64,000 nucleotides of DNA from Lumnitzera littorea. Its lineage: Eukaryota; Streptophyta; Magnoliopsida; Myrtales; Combretaceae. A program made the translations under genes and the position numbers. Below the pieces are notes generated by a model that saw only the letters and a list, made by a program, of their open reading frames with translations, searched no databases and was not told where the DNA came from. Positions 51,001-63,820 of the stretch are shown here, piece by piece. Location: the NCBI GenBank assembly GCA_024138015.1, contig JAMXBB010000002.1, positions 49,061,473 to 49,125,472 on the forward strand, written 5' to 3'. Position 1 is the first letter of the stretch. Every line of letters begins with the position of its first letter.

Positions 51001-54000
51001 TCAATAAGTAGATCAACCAATCACTTTAGATAACTTATCAATTGAGAGTTGGAATCATTTATCAATTGATAACTTATCAAAATCTAGCGATAAGACATTT
51101 TCCTTATCACCTCTTCACTTATATTACATATGGACAATTTTTCACAAGATTTCATAAGCTTAACTTTAATAAATGAGACAAGACCACTCCATGACCTAAA
51201 AAGACTTTAAATGGCAGACCTAAACAAGGAAGAAAGGGAGGCCATGCTCTTGTCATTCAACTATCAATCACTTCCTCTTACACATCACTATTCACCCCTT
51301 AATGCTTACATCATCAAGAGTTGCAATTGTTGACTTTTGTGTAAGCTACAAGACAATGAAATAAAGCTTCTTGCACACACTCCTTTTCTCATTTAAAATC
51401 TGCCACTCTCTCCCTCTTTTACTCCCATTTTCACTTCCTTTTCTCTCACTTTAAACACAAATCAAAAGAAGAAATCTAACTCCATAAATTCCCAACATTT
51501 CCACCACCATTTTTGCTTCCATACTCACAGCAATTTCTCCTCTTATTCTTGTGTCATTTTCTTTCACCATCTAAGACCTTTTAGAACCATTAGAACATTC
51601 TACAAACCCCATTCCAAAAGACCAAACGATTCGGGTTCCAAAAGGTGGCAAAAAGGAGGAAGCAAAGTTAAGAGCTTAGGTGGAACCTTTGTGCATAACC
51701 ACTATATTTTGCTTTAAGGATGAATAAGTGTTTCTTGTGATTTGTGGGTTAGTGTTTATGATTAGGAGACTTTGATTTCTTGAAGATATAAGTAAGGTTT
51801 AAGTTGTTATGACACCAAAAATCGTTGTAAGAAACAAACCACGGAACCCTTACATGAAGTTGAAACATGAGCATGTAAAGTTGGTGTTTTGTAAAGACAT
51901 TTGTTTAATGCTTTGAATGGACGATTTTAAGCTAAGAAAATCTTGAAATAAGAACTTTAATGGAGGATGAGCATGCTGGACGTGAGGGTTCCATAGTCAT
52001 TTAGATGTTGATTTTGTTTCCATTAAGTTAAACATACTCGAATGTAGACTTAAGTTAAGGAAAAATCCATCACATGAAGTTTTATGAAGAAACCAACTTT
52101 GTATGACATGAGTTATGATATGGGAGTTGTATTAAATATAAGATCTTCTATTTCTTTGTGTGGAACATAAGTTAAGGAATCATGTTATGGAAGAAAAGTT
52201 AAGTTAAGATTTGTACACAAGTAGTTAAGTGCATAATCTACCACCTAAACTTAAGGAAATGATGAAACAAGTTGAAAAACCAAGTGAGGACCTCTCGGAA
52301 CCATCATGAACAGATCTGGAACGTGGGAAAAAGAAGATAAAAAATATGATAAAAGTGAATGAACAAAGTGAAAAGATCAATTAAAGCAAGTATAGTAAGT
52401 ATATAAAGCTTAAAACTCAAAACCGAGCCTAAAACTCTCAAAACAAGCCTAGAACTCTAAGCTGGGCCTTCAATGAAATTCTAACCAGCACCTTAAAGTG
52501 TCAAGAGAGGTTGTTTTGAAGCCCATAAGAAACCCACTTAAGGCCCCATAAGCCTACCAAAGTGATTAATTTTAGTTTGAATAAAAAACAAGCTCATTTG
52601 ACAACTTAAGCCCACTAAAGAGCCCAAGAAATGGTTGTTAGCTTTAGGAATATAAATCAAAGTTGTAAATCTGATCTCAAGGACTATTTTAAGCTTAGGA
52701 TAAAATCTTAAGACCAAGCCCAAAGGATTCCTCAAGTTATCAAAAAGCCCATTTACTAAACAAGGCCTAAAAACACTCCAACACATGAGGAACGCTACTG
52801 TTCTGACCTATGGACATAATTGTATACCTTATTTCAAAAATCTAACCTTATTACGTTAAAGTAAACTCGAAAACAATGAAGATTGACTATAAGATCATAA
52901 AAATCGGATTTAAAACGAAAAAGTTATAAGCGATTGAACTTTGAGTAAAAACCGGGAAAAATTACGAAAACTAGTCAAGGATATAACTTAAGGAAAATTT
53001 ACTTAGTTTCTTAAGTTTGCTTCAATTCCTTATAAAAATTATTTCAATGACCAGGGGACACTGTTTACGGAGATGACTTGCCTCCGGATTACTTTGACTG
53101 ACCCATATGACAAAGTGAGTAAATTCCCGATGACTCTTTATTTGATTTTGCTTGTAGAATAGATGCACCTAAACTTATATATATAAATTTGGATGCTTAT
53201 GGGATATGGGAAATGCATGTGTATGAATCTGTGGATGAATGTGATGACTTGTTAATTATATCTAATAATGGGAATTGCTTGCATTATATATACATGTGAA
53301 TCGTATGGAATGAAATTGTCTGATCACCCTAAAAATCGAGTTAATCACTTAGACGATTAAGAAATCAAAATGAATCATGCATACCCCATATTGCATACGG
53401 ATAACATCGATTGTCGCTTCACGCAGAAGATAGGAAGGGATTCACAGGAATACGAGTTTCCTGCAGGATTGAGCACTAGCTACGTCATCATATATATTGA
53501 GTCTCTGTCTTAAGCTGATGGGCTTATTAGGCGCCGGGAGACGCTAACCGTCGGTGAAGGGCCGAGTCTTGTAGCTTCTGCTTAGGGCGTGTGATTGTAG
53601 ATTGTGGAGGCCACCACACCGTTAGACTTGGGATTTTGAAAATATGATTTATTATTCGGTAATGAAAGTATACATATGTATATATATACATAGTTTTGTT
53701 TTGACATAAGCACAATAGTGCTAATGAATTAAAACCCAAGGTCTAGAACTCGGATTTTGGTTTGGGTCGGTTAATTATCTCCAAACTCCGACTTCAGGGG
53801 GCATAATTCTGAGTCGTATGCAGTTCCTAGGCCACTGCATGCGTTGTTTGGCATACTAATTGTTCATGCATTCATATGATTGTGCATCTAATAAATTTTG
53901 CCATACGGTATTGATGAGGGTAATTATCTTACTAAGCGTAAACTTATACCCCAACAGTTCTTTTCCTTGCAGGTTGATCGATAGTTGGGATTGGGATAGG

Positions 54001-54382
54001 AATCGAGTGCAGAGTGCTACCATTGAATCAGTATGATGAAAAGGCTTGTGTAGTTAATTCAGAATGCTCCGAAAAACGACTAATGTCTCAATTAAGTTTA
54101 GTATATTTAGTAAGTTTAGAATTTCCTAGAATTGTCTATCTTATTTCGCTATTTTGGTAGGGGATACCAATTCTCTGTGGTTCTGAGGAATTGTATCCAT
54201 AATTATTTATATTATATAATGAGTCAATGAACTAAAATTGAAGACTCTAGCAAATAACTATTTAGAGTCTTGCAATCTTTGACTTGCAATCTTTGACTTG
54301 CAAGGCGATTTTCTTATCATGGGTGCACACGTAATATGGAAATTTTAGGTAATACTACTAGGCCCCTCCTAGGGTCACTACA

Positions 54383-54500
54383 ACTATCCCTTAGGTCTTT
54401 AGTGTTTGTTCTCTTTTTCTCTTGGTCTTCTTTGCTAATTTGAGTGTAGAAGGGCCTTTATGGCTACACTCATTGAGTGTTTTTTATAGGTACTAAGGCG
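54383..54500 (+). mobile_element. 5' LTR of the second Tat-like element, right part
   Basis: It resumes CCCTTAGGTC after the ACTAT duplication. The end near TTTTATAGGTACT (about 54495) and the primer-binding site after it are not clear. Confidence 0.5.
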
Positions 54501-54596
54501 AAGGAGACGAAGCCTAAGCCTAACTTACCCGGACTCCACATGAGCCTACTTTATCCTAGTTAATTTAATCACAATCAACATCGTTTCAGGCCACCA

Positions 54597-57500
54597 TGAG
54601 AACAATGGCTAAAAGCGAAAACACTAATTCGTAAGCTTTCCAGATAAGGGATACCAACACATCCCAACATGATAGAGGTGACCAAATGCTTCCACCACCT
54701 CAAAACAAAAATGCTGAAGTCCAATAGCTCAGGTCACTTATCCAATGAATGCTTGAAGAAAATAAAAAATATCATGAATCCACTGTAGCCTTGCACAAAG
54801 ACGTTGTATTACTTAAAAATGTATCTAAAAAACGCCTAAATGAAGAGGCAACCATCAACTCCTCTTCATAACCAACCAAGATTGACGATCTATATATCAT
54901 ATACCTCATGTGTTTGTGTAAGCAGATTCAACGCAATCACCAACCCTATGAAGACCTACATGAAGGACTGAACTATAATCGCAGCAAAACACATGTAGAA
55001 GGTAAGCACATAGAGACAAGTAAACCGATCGATAGCCTATCACCAAAACAATCACCAAATGACTATGAAGACATGAACATGGATGAATTAAATGAACATA
55101 TCCGCTGCACCTTCAATGTATGCAACCAGAAGAAAGTCGAATCGTCTGCACGGGCATTGAGCTCTATGTTGACATAAAGCCCATTCATCCCTTCCATCCT
55201 TGAAGAAATGCTCCCCACAAGTGCAAGGTGGCTACATCTGAACACTTACTATGGCATTACTAACCCAAATGATCACCTAGTCTACTTTTGAATGATGATG
55301 AGCCTCCACAACTTCTTAGATGTCATCATGTATAAAGCCTTACCAACACATTAGCAAAAGCCACTTTGCTCTGGTTTAACACTCTCTGTAAGGCATTTAT
55401 CACTTCATTTGATGACCTAAGAAGTAGATTCTAGAAATACTTCCTTAGTTCTTGAGTCCTAGGAGGAGACTCTTCCATTCTCTACATTGTTAGGTAGTGT
55501 CCCAATGAAACCTTATGACCATATCTTAAGCATTTCAACCGAACAAAGCTGCAAGTTTCCAAGCTAGACACAGGATCGACCCTGCAAGTGCTCTTAGCAG
55601 GCATAGACCTTAACGGAAAGCTCTTCAACGCAGTCTTATTGAACAAACCTGAATCATTGGATGAATTCATGAAAGTCCTCAAGAAATACATAGCTCAAGA
55701 GGATGCCATTAGAGCTCATTTCAAAGTGGAAAACAACATGCGCATTTCAGTAAAGGATTTCTTAGGGCTTCGCGATCCTAGACCATAGTTGCCCATACGA
55801 GAAAAGTGTGATAAGCAAAGGCAGAAATTGCAAGACTATACTTCATATACATCCTTTAGCAAACCATTTGGTGAAATCATGTTTGAGGTTCGAAAGCAAC
55901 TCCTATGAGCACCCAACATTCGTGAAACATTAGAAGTGGAGAACTTAAGGAAGTATTGTGACTACCATGAAGCACATGGACACAACACTAACGAATGCCG
56001 CCACCTCAAGATTGCAGCTAAAGGCCTTGTTCGCAATAGTTGCATTGACTAATTTGTTGCAGATGAGAAAAACCAAATCTAACAGCTGACCCAACATCAT
56101 TGAGTAGATTACCAATAGCAACATCATAACCAATAAGCTAATGTCCCTATAGACAAATAGAACTACAGGGAACGATGAGGTCAGATTAACACCAAATTCG
56201 ATGGACCTGGTTTCCTCTTAAATAATACAACCATAACAACCAAACATGAGGTGTACATTGTAAGAAATAAGAGATTGAAAACTGATACGGCAATCACATT
56301 TATCGAAGCAGATGAATAGGGAATCGTCCTACCCCACAGCGATACACTCATCATAAACACTAAAATTGGGTACTTCAACGTCCCCAAAATATTCATCGAT
56401 AGCGGAAGTTTAACGGATATATTCTTTTATAGCGCTTTCAAGCAAATAATAATAAAAAACAACTCAATGAGCCCCTTCAATCTTACAAACACGGAATCAT
56501 CGCCTTATTTATTCGATTAGGCGACAACAAATACATTGCCACACAGTCGATAGACTTCATCATTGTCGACGTATGGTTGCCATACAATGCCATCCTCAAT
56601 AGAGCAAGTATCATAAAATTCCACATGCTCATCAGCCAAAAATGCCTCAAACTGAAGTTCACGATACCTACTGGTGTAGGCAAGGTAAAAGGCGATCAAA
56701 CTTTGTCTAGGGTGCTTTATCTCAAAGCCCAATCCAAAAATAATGTCATGAACATCAAAATAACCAACTCCTTTGCTTGTATAATATGAGGAGAGCCTGT
56801 AAAAAAGACCTTAGAAGTTAAAATATCTGATGCCCTTGGAATGATAATCGAAATAAGGACCAAACTGCTAGACAAAGACAAGGCCGAACTTATAGATTTC
56901 CTTAAGAAAAACTTAAACATCGTATTTATGTTAGAAGAGATTCCAGGGATCATCAACATATTAGAGATTGCTCACCATTTAAATGTCAATCTTACCGTCT
57001 AACCTGTTAAGCAAAAGAAACAACACATTGCCCCATAATGCCAAGCCACAATTAAGGAGGAAGTGTAGAAGCTACTCTGAGCAGGCTTCATTAGGTAGGA
57101 GAAATACCTCACCTGGCTTGCCAATACAGTACTCGTCAAGAAAGAAAATGGAAAATGGTGCATGTACGTCGACTACACTAACCTTAACAAGGCATGACAT
57201 AAGGATTGCTTCCCTTTACCATGTATAGAATAGCTTATTGATTTGACGTCCAATTACACACTTCTCAGTTTCATAGATGCCTACTCTAGATACAACCAAA
57301 TCCAAATGGCTCCTAAAGATGAAGTCTATACATCCTTTGTTATAGATTTGGGGACATATTGCTACAAAGTAATACCTTTCGGTTTAAAAAATGTCGAAGC
57401 CATGTATCAATGACTGGTTACCTTCATCTTGAAGCAACAAGTAGGTAGGAACATTGAGGTCTATGTCGACAACATGATTGCCAAGAGCAAAACTAGAAAA

Positions 57501-58011
57501 GACCACATTAATGACCTCCCGGAGACATTCCAAACGTTCCTCCAGTTCCAAACGAAGCTTAACCCTTAAAAGTAAGTCTTTGGAGTTGTAACTGGGAAAT
57601 TTCTTGGTTTCATGGTCATAGAATGGGGGATAGAAGCTAACCCTGACAAAATCAAAGTAGTCCAGAACATGCAAGCTCTAACAAAAAATAAAGAGGTATA
57701 GAGACTAACAAGAAGGATAGTCACTCTCAATCGCTTCGTATCCTGAAGCACCAACAAATGCGTGGAATTCTTCAACCTGCTCAAACACGCCACTAAGCTC
57801 AAGTGAACACCTGAATGTTAGCGAGCTTTCTAAGACTTAAAGAACTTCTTGGTGACTCTACCCTTACTCTCCAAACCAATACCTAGAGAAGAATTATACT
57901 TATACCTAACAGTCAGTGATAAGGCATTATCATCAGTACTCGTTCAAGCCGATGGTTATGACCACCGATTAGCCTACTATGTTAGTTACATCCTTGAAGG
58001 ACTAGAGCTTA
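54597..58011 (+). pseudogene. Tat-like gypsy gag-pol remnant (gag, PR, RT, start of RNase H)
   Basis: The likely gag ATG is at 54597 (CCACCATGAG). Gag shows QLRSLIQ.MLEENKKYHEST, then NEHIRCTFNV and PSILEEMLP...YYGITNPNDHL. Its zinc region is KYCDYHEAHGHNTNECRHLK (about 55955-56014). The protease has FIDSGSLTDIFFYSAF (about 56395-56440) and YNAILNRASI...LKFTIPTGVGKVKGDQ (56580-56700). RT follows (VKKENGKWCMYVDYTNLNKA, LLSFIDAYSRYNQIQM, YKVIPFGLKN). Its active site is YVDN (57462-57473) where YVDD is normal. RNase H begins (LYLYLTVSDKALSSVLVQ, RLAYYVS) and is cut at 58011 by gypsy B. The rest of the gene should lie beyond the right edge. Many stops are present. Confidence 0.88.
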
Positions 58012-59265
58012 TGATAGGAATTAACCCCCCAGATCGATTGTACAAAGTTGAGCTAGAGGACTCCAAGGACTCACTTGGAGAATACTAGCTAGAAGCTCTA
58101 TCCGAGATAGAAATTCTTATCCTAACCTCTATGTTCCCCTTTTTTTCTGACTTGACTACCCAACTTTCACTTGTGCCAAACTTACCGAACAACTGTATTA
58201 TGACAGGATATCCAAGCAGAAGGCCTTAAGACTATCCAAGCATAGCTCCTGAATTGAACAAAAACGTTCGACCCAAACCTAAGCTTACCACTCTATAGTA
58301 GGACTAACTAGGCCTCAACATAATCTAGATAAGGTCAGCCTCTAATTGTAATTCTTCTCATCTACTTGTACTATATTATTGACGTCTAGCTACTAATCGA
58401 TACGTATCTTCTAGCATGATATTCCAAAAAGACTCTTTACTTTTCTGTACTAAATATTCTGTCTCTTTTACCCTTTATAGTATGTTTTATGTAACCTAAT
58501 TATAAGATTACCCTTTTATCTTTTTATATATGTAAAATAACCTTAATGGATTAGTATATAAACCCCTGTGGATTAGTATATAAACCTCCACTTAATTTTA
58601 TGTAGACATCAATCCTCAACATCAGAATTTAATCAAGTTTCCTTTAAGTAACCCTAGTGTTCTCATTCCCCTTCAACTCTTATTTATTCCCTTTAGTAAG
58701 CAGTAATGGCGAGTATCCCTTCAGTTTGGATCGGTAGAGTCATATTCGGTGGATTATAGGCCGAGTAGGATCACTTGGTATATCATACCCATTGATAGTT
58801 ATGCAAGCTTTGCAAACTTTTTCTTTGTTCTCTTTTTTACTCACTTCATTTTGGTGTTTCTCTATGTATTCGACCCTAGAGAAGCATAAGCTTCTGTAGT
58901 ATCATAGCGTGATTTTGAGAGGGAGTGTGTAAGATTACAGTGAAGTTTTGGCTTGTTTTGCTTTGTGGCTACTATGTTCTTTCTGAAACTGCTGCAATGT
59001 GTTCATGTGGAGTAAATTTGGAGTTGTGAGCTGTGTAGTGAAGATTTATGTATCGGTAAGTGTGGTTCCCTTGTTACTTTATTTTTCGCTACGAAAACAA
59101 AGCAAATTCATTTTTGTCTTGTTCAAGAGATTATTGACTATTTCAGTTGTTAGAGTGTGTTAATAGAAGTTTTGGGTTGTATGGTAGTAGTATTTTCCAT
59201 GTATTATGTTGTTAATTAGTTTGAAAAGTATTGTACCATGTTAGATTTAAGTGCTTAAGATATTA
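58012..59265 (+). mobile_element. 5' LTR of gypsy element B
   Basis: It starts TGATAGGAATTAACCC. The first roughly 190 bp match 63821-64000 at about four of five bases, including CACTTGGAGAATAC, TATCCTAACCTC and ACCCAACTTTCA. It interrupts Tat RNase H directly after RLAYYVSYILEGLE. The preceding 5 bp, GCTTA, are the predicted target duplication. The right end is placed before the primer-binding site at 59267. Confidence 0.8.
58547..58586 (+). promoter_or_regulatory. Duplicated TATA box in the gypsy B LTR
   Basis: TGGATTAGTATATAAACC occurs twice, at 58547-58564 and 58569-58586, 22 bp apart. Each copy contains TATATAAA. This is the only strong TATA match in the LTR. Confidence 0.85.
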
Positions 59266-59266
59266 T

Positions 59267-59278
59267 TGGTGACTAGAG
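59267..59278 (+). promoter_or_regulatory. Gypsy B primer-binding site
   Basis: TGGTGACTAGAG lies between the LTR and gag. It partly resembles the tRNA-Met site TGGTATCAGAGC and shares TGGTGAC with the gypsy A site. Confidence 0.5.
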
Positions 59279-59439
59279 TAGTAGTGTTCAAACTGATTAT
59301 GGTCATAATGGTAGTAACACTCCACGGTCAGTTGATGATAAACTTGATAGGCTTACTAATCTCGTTGAGAGCCTAGTCACCACGATGTAAGTTGATAGAC
59401 AACAATCCTAAAGAGTATAACACCATAACCTACCCAAAA

Positions 59440-62400
59440 ATGCTCCTACAAGACACTATGGCCATGGTAACCAAGCTAATTGTGCAGTTCGACCCCTTCG
59501 AGTTGGAGGAGTTGTAGATTAAGCTGCTAGACGAAGACTAGAGTTAGAGGAGATTAAAGAAGATGGTGAGGAAGAAAAAGAGGTTGATTATTATCGAGAA
59601 TAGGAACGAGGACATTGAGCCCCTTGAGGACTAGATAATATCAAGGTCTAAATCCTTCCCTTTAGTGGAAGTGAAGATGCAAATGAATACTTAGAGTAGG
59701 AAGAGAAGGTCGAGAAGGTATTTGATTGTTATGGCTATACAAATGCTATCAAGGTTCAACTTGCTACATTAGAGTTTATTAGGTATGCTACAATGTAGTG
59801 GAAAAATCTGAATGTAGCCAGAGTAAGGGATGGAAGGCAAGGAGTAAGGACCTAAGCTAAGATGAAAAGGTTGTTAAGGGGTAGATTCATGCCCTAAAAC
59901 CTACTTATAAGATACATTTGCAAAGTTGCAGGAACTTCGCCAAGGAAGTCGATCTATTGATGACTATGTGAGAGAGTTCTAAATGCTTACAATCTGAGTC
60001 AATGTGGAAGAACCAAAGGCCTGCATAGCATCAAGGTTTATTTTTGGGCTCAAATATGAGATTCACAACATTGTGGAAGTGTAGAGGTTTTATACCTTGG
60101 AAGAGGCGATAAGATAGCATAGAGGGTCGAAAAATAAAGGAGAAGTGCTTTGAGCTAACCTAGGCCAACATTCTCTTAAGCCTCTGTTCCACGTCGACTT
60201 GTCCGAGCCAAGCCAAAGAGGCCATACCAAGCTGAGGAAAGGAATGATCGACCTGATGATAGTAGAGTAGGTCAACAAGGTCGAGTAAGACAACCAAGCT
60301 AGATTAAGGTTAAGTCAACCTCGAGATCATATGAGAGAGGATAGACCTCGGACAAAAGACTAGTGAGGTGAAGTGCTTTAAATGCTTAAGCTTCGAACAT
60401 ATGGTTGCTGAGTGTTCGACTCGACATGTCACGATGCTTTAAGGAAATGTAGTAGATAGCACTAATGAAAGAAGGTATGAGGAGGAGAAGGATGTTGGAA
60501 AAGCCAAAGTTAAGGAGGAAGAGGAGACCTGTGTTTATGCCAACTAGGGAAAAGTAATTACCCTAGTCTTGAGATGAGTACTAAGTTCCCTGTAGAACTC
60601 TAAGGAAGATCAAAGAGAAAATTTGTTCCATACTAAATGTACCGTTAAAGGACAATTGTGCACCATCATAGTGGATGAAGGAAGTCATACAATCCTTTGT
60701 GTAGAGGCTAGGTCTGCCAACCTCAAGGCTAGGTCTGCCAACCTCAAAGCATCCTTGACCTTATAAGTTATATTGGCTTCATGATAAGGGTGCTTTGTAT
60801 GTAACCGAACAAGTAACCGTACCGTTTAGTATTGGAAATGTGTACAAGGATAAAGTAGTATGTAATGTTGTCCTCATAGGAGCTTCACATTTGTTACTTA
60901 GAAGATCTTAGTTATTTGACCGATGGGCTACTCACAACGGATATAAGAATACCTATGCCTTTGTTAATGATGGAAAGAAGATTGTGCTGTAGCCCATGAC
61001 CCCATCTTAAGTAAATGAGACCCATAATTAGCTCACCCAAGCTAGTAAGAAGAAGGCCTTGGTGATGAGTTGAAGATCCTATGTTTCTATTGATTAGAAG
61101 ATGGCTAGAGATGAGAGATTTGAAGGATATTCCAAATGAAATCTAAAGGCTAATTGACAAGTTTATTGACTTATTTCTTGAGGAGCTACCTAAGGGACTA
61201 TCCTTAGTTCGAGACATAGAGCACTGTATTGACCTGCAGCCAGGCGTCGCCTTGCCAAACTGACTTGCATACAGAATGAATCTTGAGTAAGCTGCTGAGA
61301 TGAAAGGGTAGGTGGATGAGCTTATAGAGTGAAGATATGTGAGGAAGAGCATGAGCCCTTTTGTTGTACCAACTCTGCTCGTCCTTAAGAAGGATGGTTC
61401 ATGGCGCATGTGTATTGACAACCAAGTAATTAATTGAATCACTATCAAATATAGGTAGCCAATACTAAGGCTTAATGACATGTTGGATGAGCTCCATGGT
61501 GCCAAAATATTTTCGAAGATTGATCTATGAAGTGGCTACCACCAAATTTGCATGAAATTGAGTGATGAGTGGAAGACTACCTTCAAGACTAGGCATGATC
61601 ATTATGAATAGCTGGTTATGCCGTTCAAACTTACTAATGTGCCAAGCACATTCATGAGATTAATGAACCATGTGATGCGCCCTTTGATCAGAAGATGTGT
61701 GGTTGTGTACTTCAATGACATATTGGTATAAAGTATTGACTTAAGCAACCATGTTCAATATCTTTGAGTAGTTTTTGACATTTTGCGAACCGAGAAGTTA
61801 TATGGGAATTTGAAGAAATATACATTCTATTAAGATGGAGTGGTTTTTCTTGGGTTTGTAATGTTAGGGGAAGGAATCTAAGAAAATAAGGAGAAGATTT
61901 GAGCTGTGTTGGAATGGCCGATACAAAAAAATGCCATTGAAGTTCGAAGTTTTCATGGCTTAGCTTCTTTTTGTAGGCGATTCATTAAAAACTATAGTAC
62001 CGTAGCCACTCCCTTGACCGAGTTGACAAAGAAGAGGGATAAGTCCAGATGAAATGACCTAGCTAAACAAAGCTTTAGGGAGATCAAGGAGAAGCTTAGC
62101 TCTGCCATTGTCCTATCCCTACTAGATTTTGACAAACCCTTTGAATTGGAATGTGATACGTCAAGCATTGGAATTGGCATTGTCCTAATGTAAGAATGAA
62201 GATTAGTCACCTACTACAGTGAGAAGCTTAGTGGTATTGCTCTGAACTATTCTATGTACGAGAAAGAGTTGTATTCTTTTTTTGAAGCCCTCATTATTTG
62301 GCAAGACTATTTGCTACTATGAGAGTTTGTTATTTATACTAATCATGAATCATTGAAGCATCTTAGGAGTCAGAACAAACTCCTGAAAAGACAAGTTAAG

Positions 62401-63820
62401 TGGTTGGAGTTTATGGAAGGATTTTCATATGTGATATGACATAAAAAGGGAAGTACAAATGTAGTCGCCGATGCTTTGTCATGTTAGCAAACCTTGTTGA
62501 CTACTTTACAGGCAAAATTATTGGGATTTTTGCTTATCACCAAGTAATATGCTCATGATCCTCATTTTGATCCTCATTTCAATCTTATTGTAGAGCAGTG
62601 CAGAGATAGAGTTGCTGTTGGAGGCTATTATGCTCAAGATGGCTATCACTTTAAGGAAAGAAGGTTGCATACTAAACTGTTCCATGTGTGAGCTGTTGAT
62701 CAAGGAAGCTTGTAGGGATGGATTATCTGGTCACTTTAGAGAGATCAAGATGGCTAATCTGTTGAAGGAAAACTTTTATTAGCTTGGTTTGACCAATGAT
62801 ATCCATAAGGTAGTTGGTAGTTGTGAAATGTACAAGCAAGATAAGGGGAAAAGAGAGCCTCATGGAGAATACATGCCCCTACTAACGCTAACCTTACCTT
62901 GGGTCGACCTCAGCATGAACTTTGTCCTAAGGTTAGCCTAAACATTGAGAGTAAAAGATTCTATATTTGTTGTAGTGGACCGCTTTAGCAAAATGGCACA
63001 CTTCAGTCTATGCCATCGAAAAAATGATGGTTTATATAGTGCAAATTTATTTTTACAAGAAGTTGTCCGACTACATGGAATGCCAAAGACCATCATTCAG
63101 ATCGGGACACAAAATTATTGAGCTATTTCTAGAAGAATTTATGGAGAAGACTTGGAACTAAACTTATGTTCAATTACAATAGCTACCTTCAGACTGATGG
63201 CCAAATTGAAGTGGTGAACAGGATGTTAGGAAACTTACTTAGAGTTGTTGTGGGAAAGAACTAAAAGGATTGGGATCTGTGTTTGCTAATTGTGGAATTT
63301 GCATATAACCAAACTTTCCATAGCACAATTAGGAAGAGCCCGTTTGAGGTCGTCTATGGCCTTAATCTTACTATCCCCCTGGATATGATTGATACCCCTG
63401 CAATTGCTAAAGAGAGTCAATTTAGAGTTGACTGAGCTCAAGAATTGCAAGAGCTACACCATCCTGTAACTAGAAAGATCACTAAGTTCAATAAAAGACA
63501 ATAAGAGATTAATAACTGAGGCCATCGAGTTGTTTCTTTCCAACCAAGAGACCTAGTATGGATATACCTCAACCGAGAATGATTCATGCACTTGAGACAA
63601 AGCAAGCTATCTCCTCAAGCTGATGGTCCATTCAAGGTCCTAAAGAAGGTCAACCACAATGCTTACCAGATCAAGTTACCTTATGACAATGGTGTCTCCC
63701 TCACTTTCAATGTGTCCAACTTGATTCCTTACCAATCAATAGAATACCTTGTGAGTATCTTAGAAGAAGAATTGGAGACTACTTCAAATTTGAGGACAAA
63801 TCTTTTTTACCCCAGGCAGA
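59440..63820 (+). pseudogene. Gypsy element B gag-pol remnant
   Basis: All domains are present but riddled with stops and shifts. Gag: LQELRQGSRSIDDYVREF and ASRFIFGLKYEIHNIVE (about 59930-60090). Zinc knuckle: KCFKCLSFEHMVAEC (about 60370). Protease: CTIIVDEGSHTI, where DEG replaces the usual DGG/DSG (about 60660). RT: LIDLFL, KIDL(stop)SGYHQI, a MPF block and the active site VYFNDIL, with Asn for the first Asp (61714-61716). RNase H: SMYEKELYSFFEAL, YTNHESLKHL and NVVADAL. Integrase: HSDRDTKLLSYF(stop)KNLW, QTDGQIEVVNRMLGNLL and VEFAYNQTFHSTI. The tail DGPFKVLKKVNHNAYQIKLP is open from 63586. Domain order and tail place it in Ty3/gypsy, and the tail replaces a clear chromodomain. Confidence 0.92.
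60705..60746 (+). repeat. 21-bp in-frame tandem duplication in protease region
   Basis: AGGCTAGGTCTGCCAACCTC plus A is present twice in tandem. It duplicates seven codons (ARSANLK) just after the protease active site of gypsy B. Confidence 0.9.

Larger units (their letters stand above)
49328..54387. mobile_element. 5.05 kb LTR unit (probable solo LTR) with ACTAT duplication
   Basis: The unit runs from TGTAGACTCTG at 49333 to GGTCACTACA at 54382 (5050 bp). It begins TG and ends CA, with the exact duplication ACTAT at 49328-49332 and 54383-54387. It has no gag-pol motif. The right 1.3 kb (53040-54380) contains GC-richer blocks like other gypsy LTRs here. At 5 kb it would be a very long LTR, partly explained by the internal tandem repeat at 50080-51000. 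It could instead be a non-autonomous element whose own LTRs I cannot see. Confidence 0.8.
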
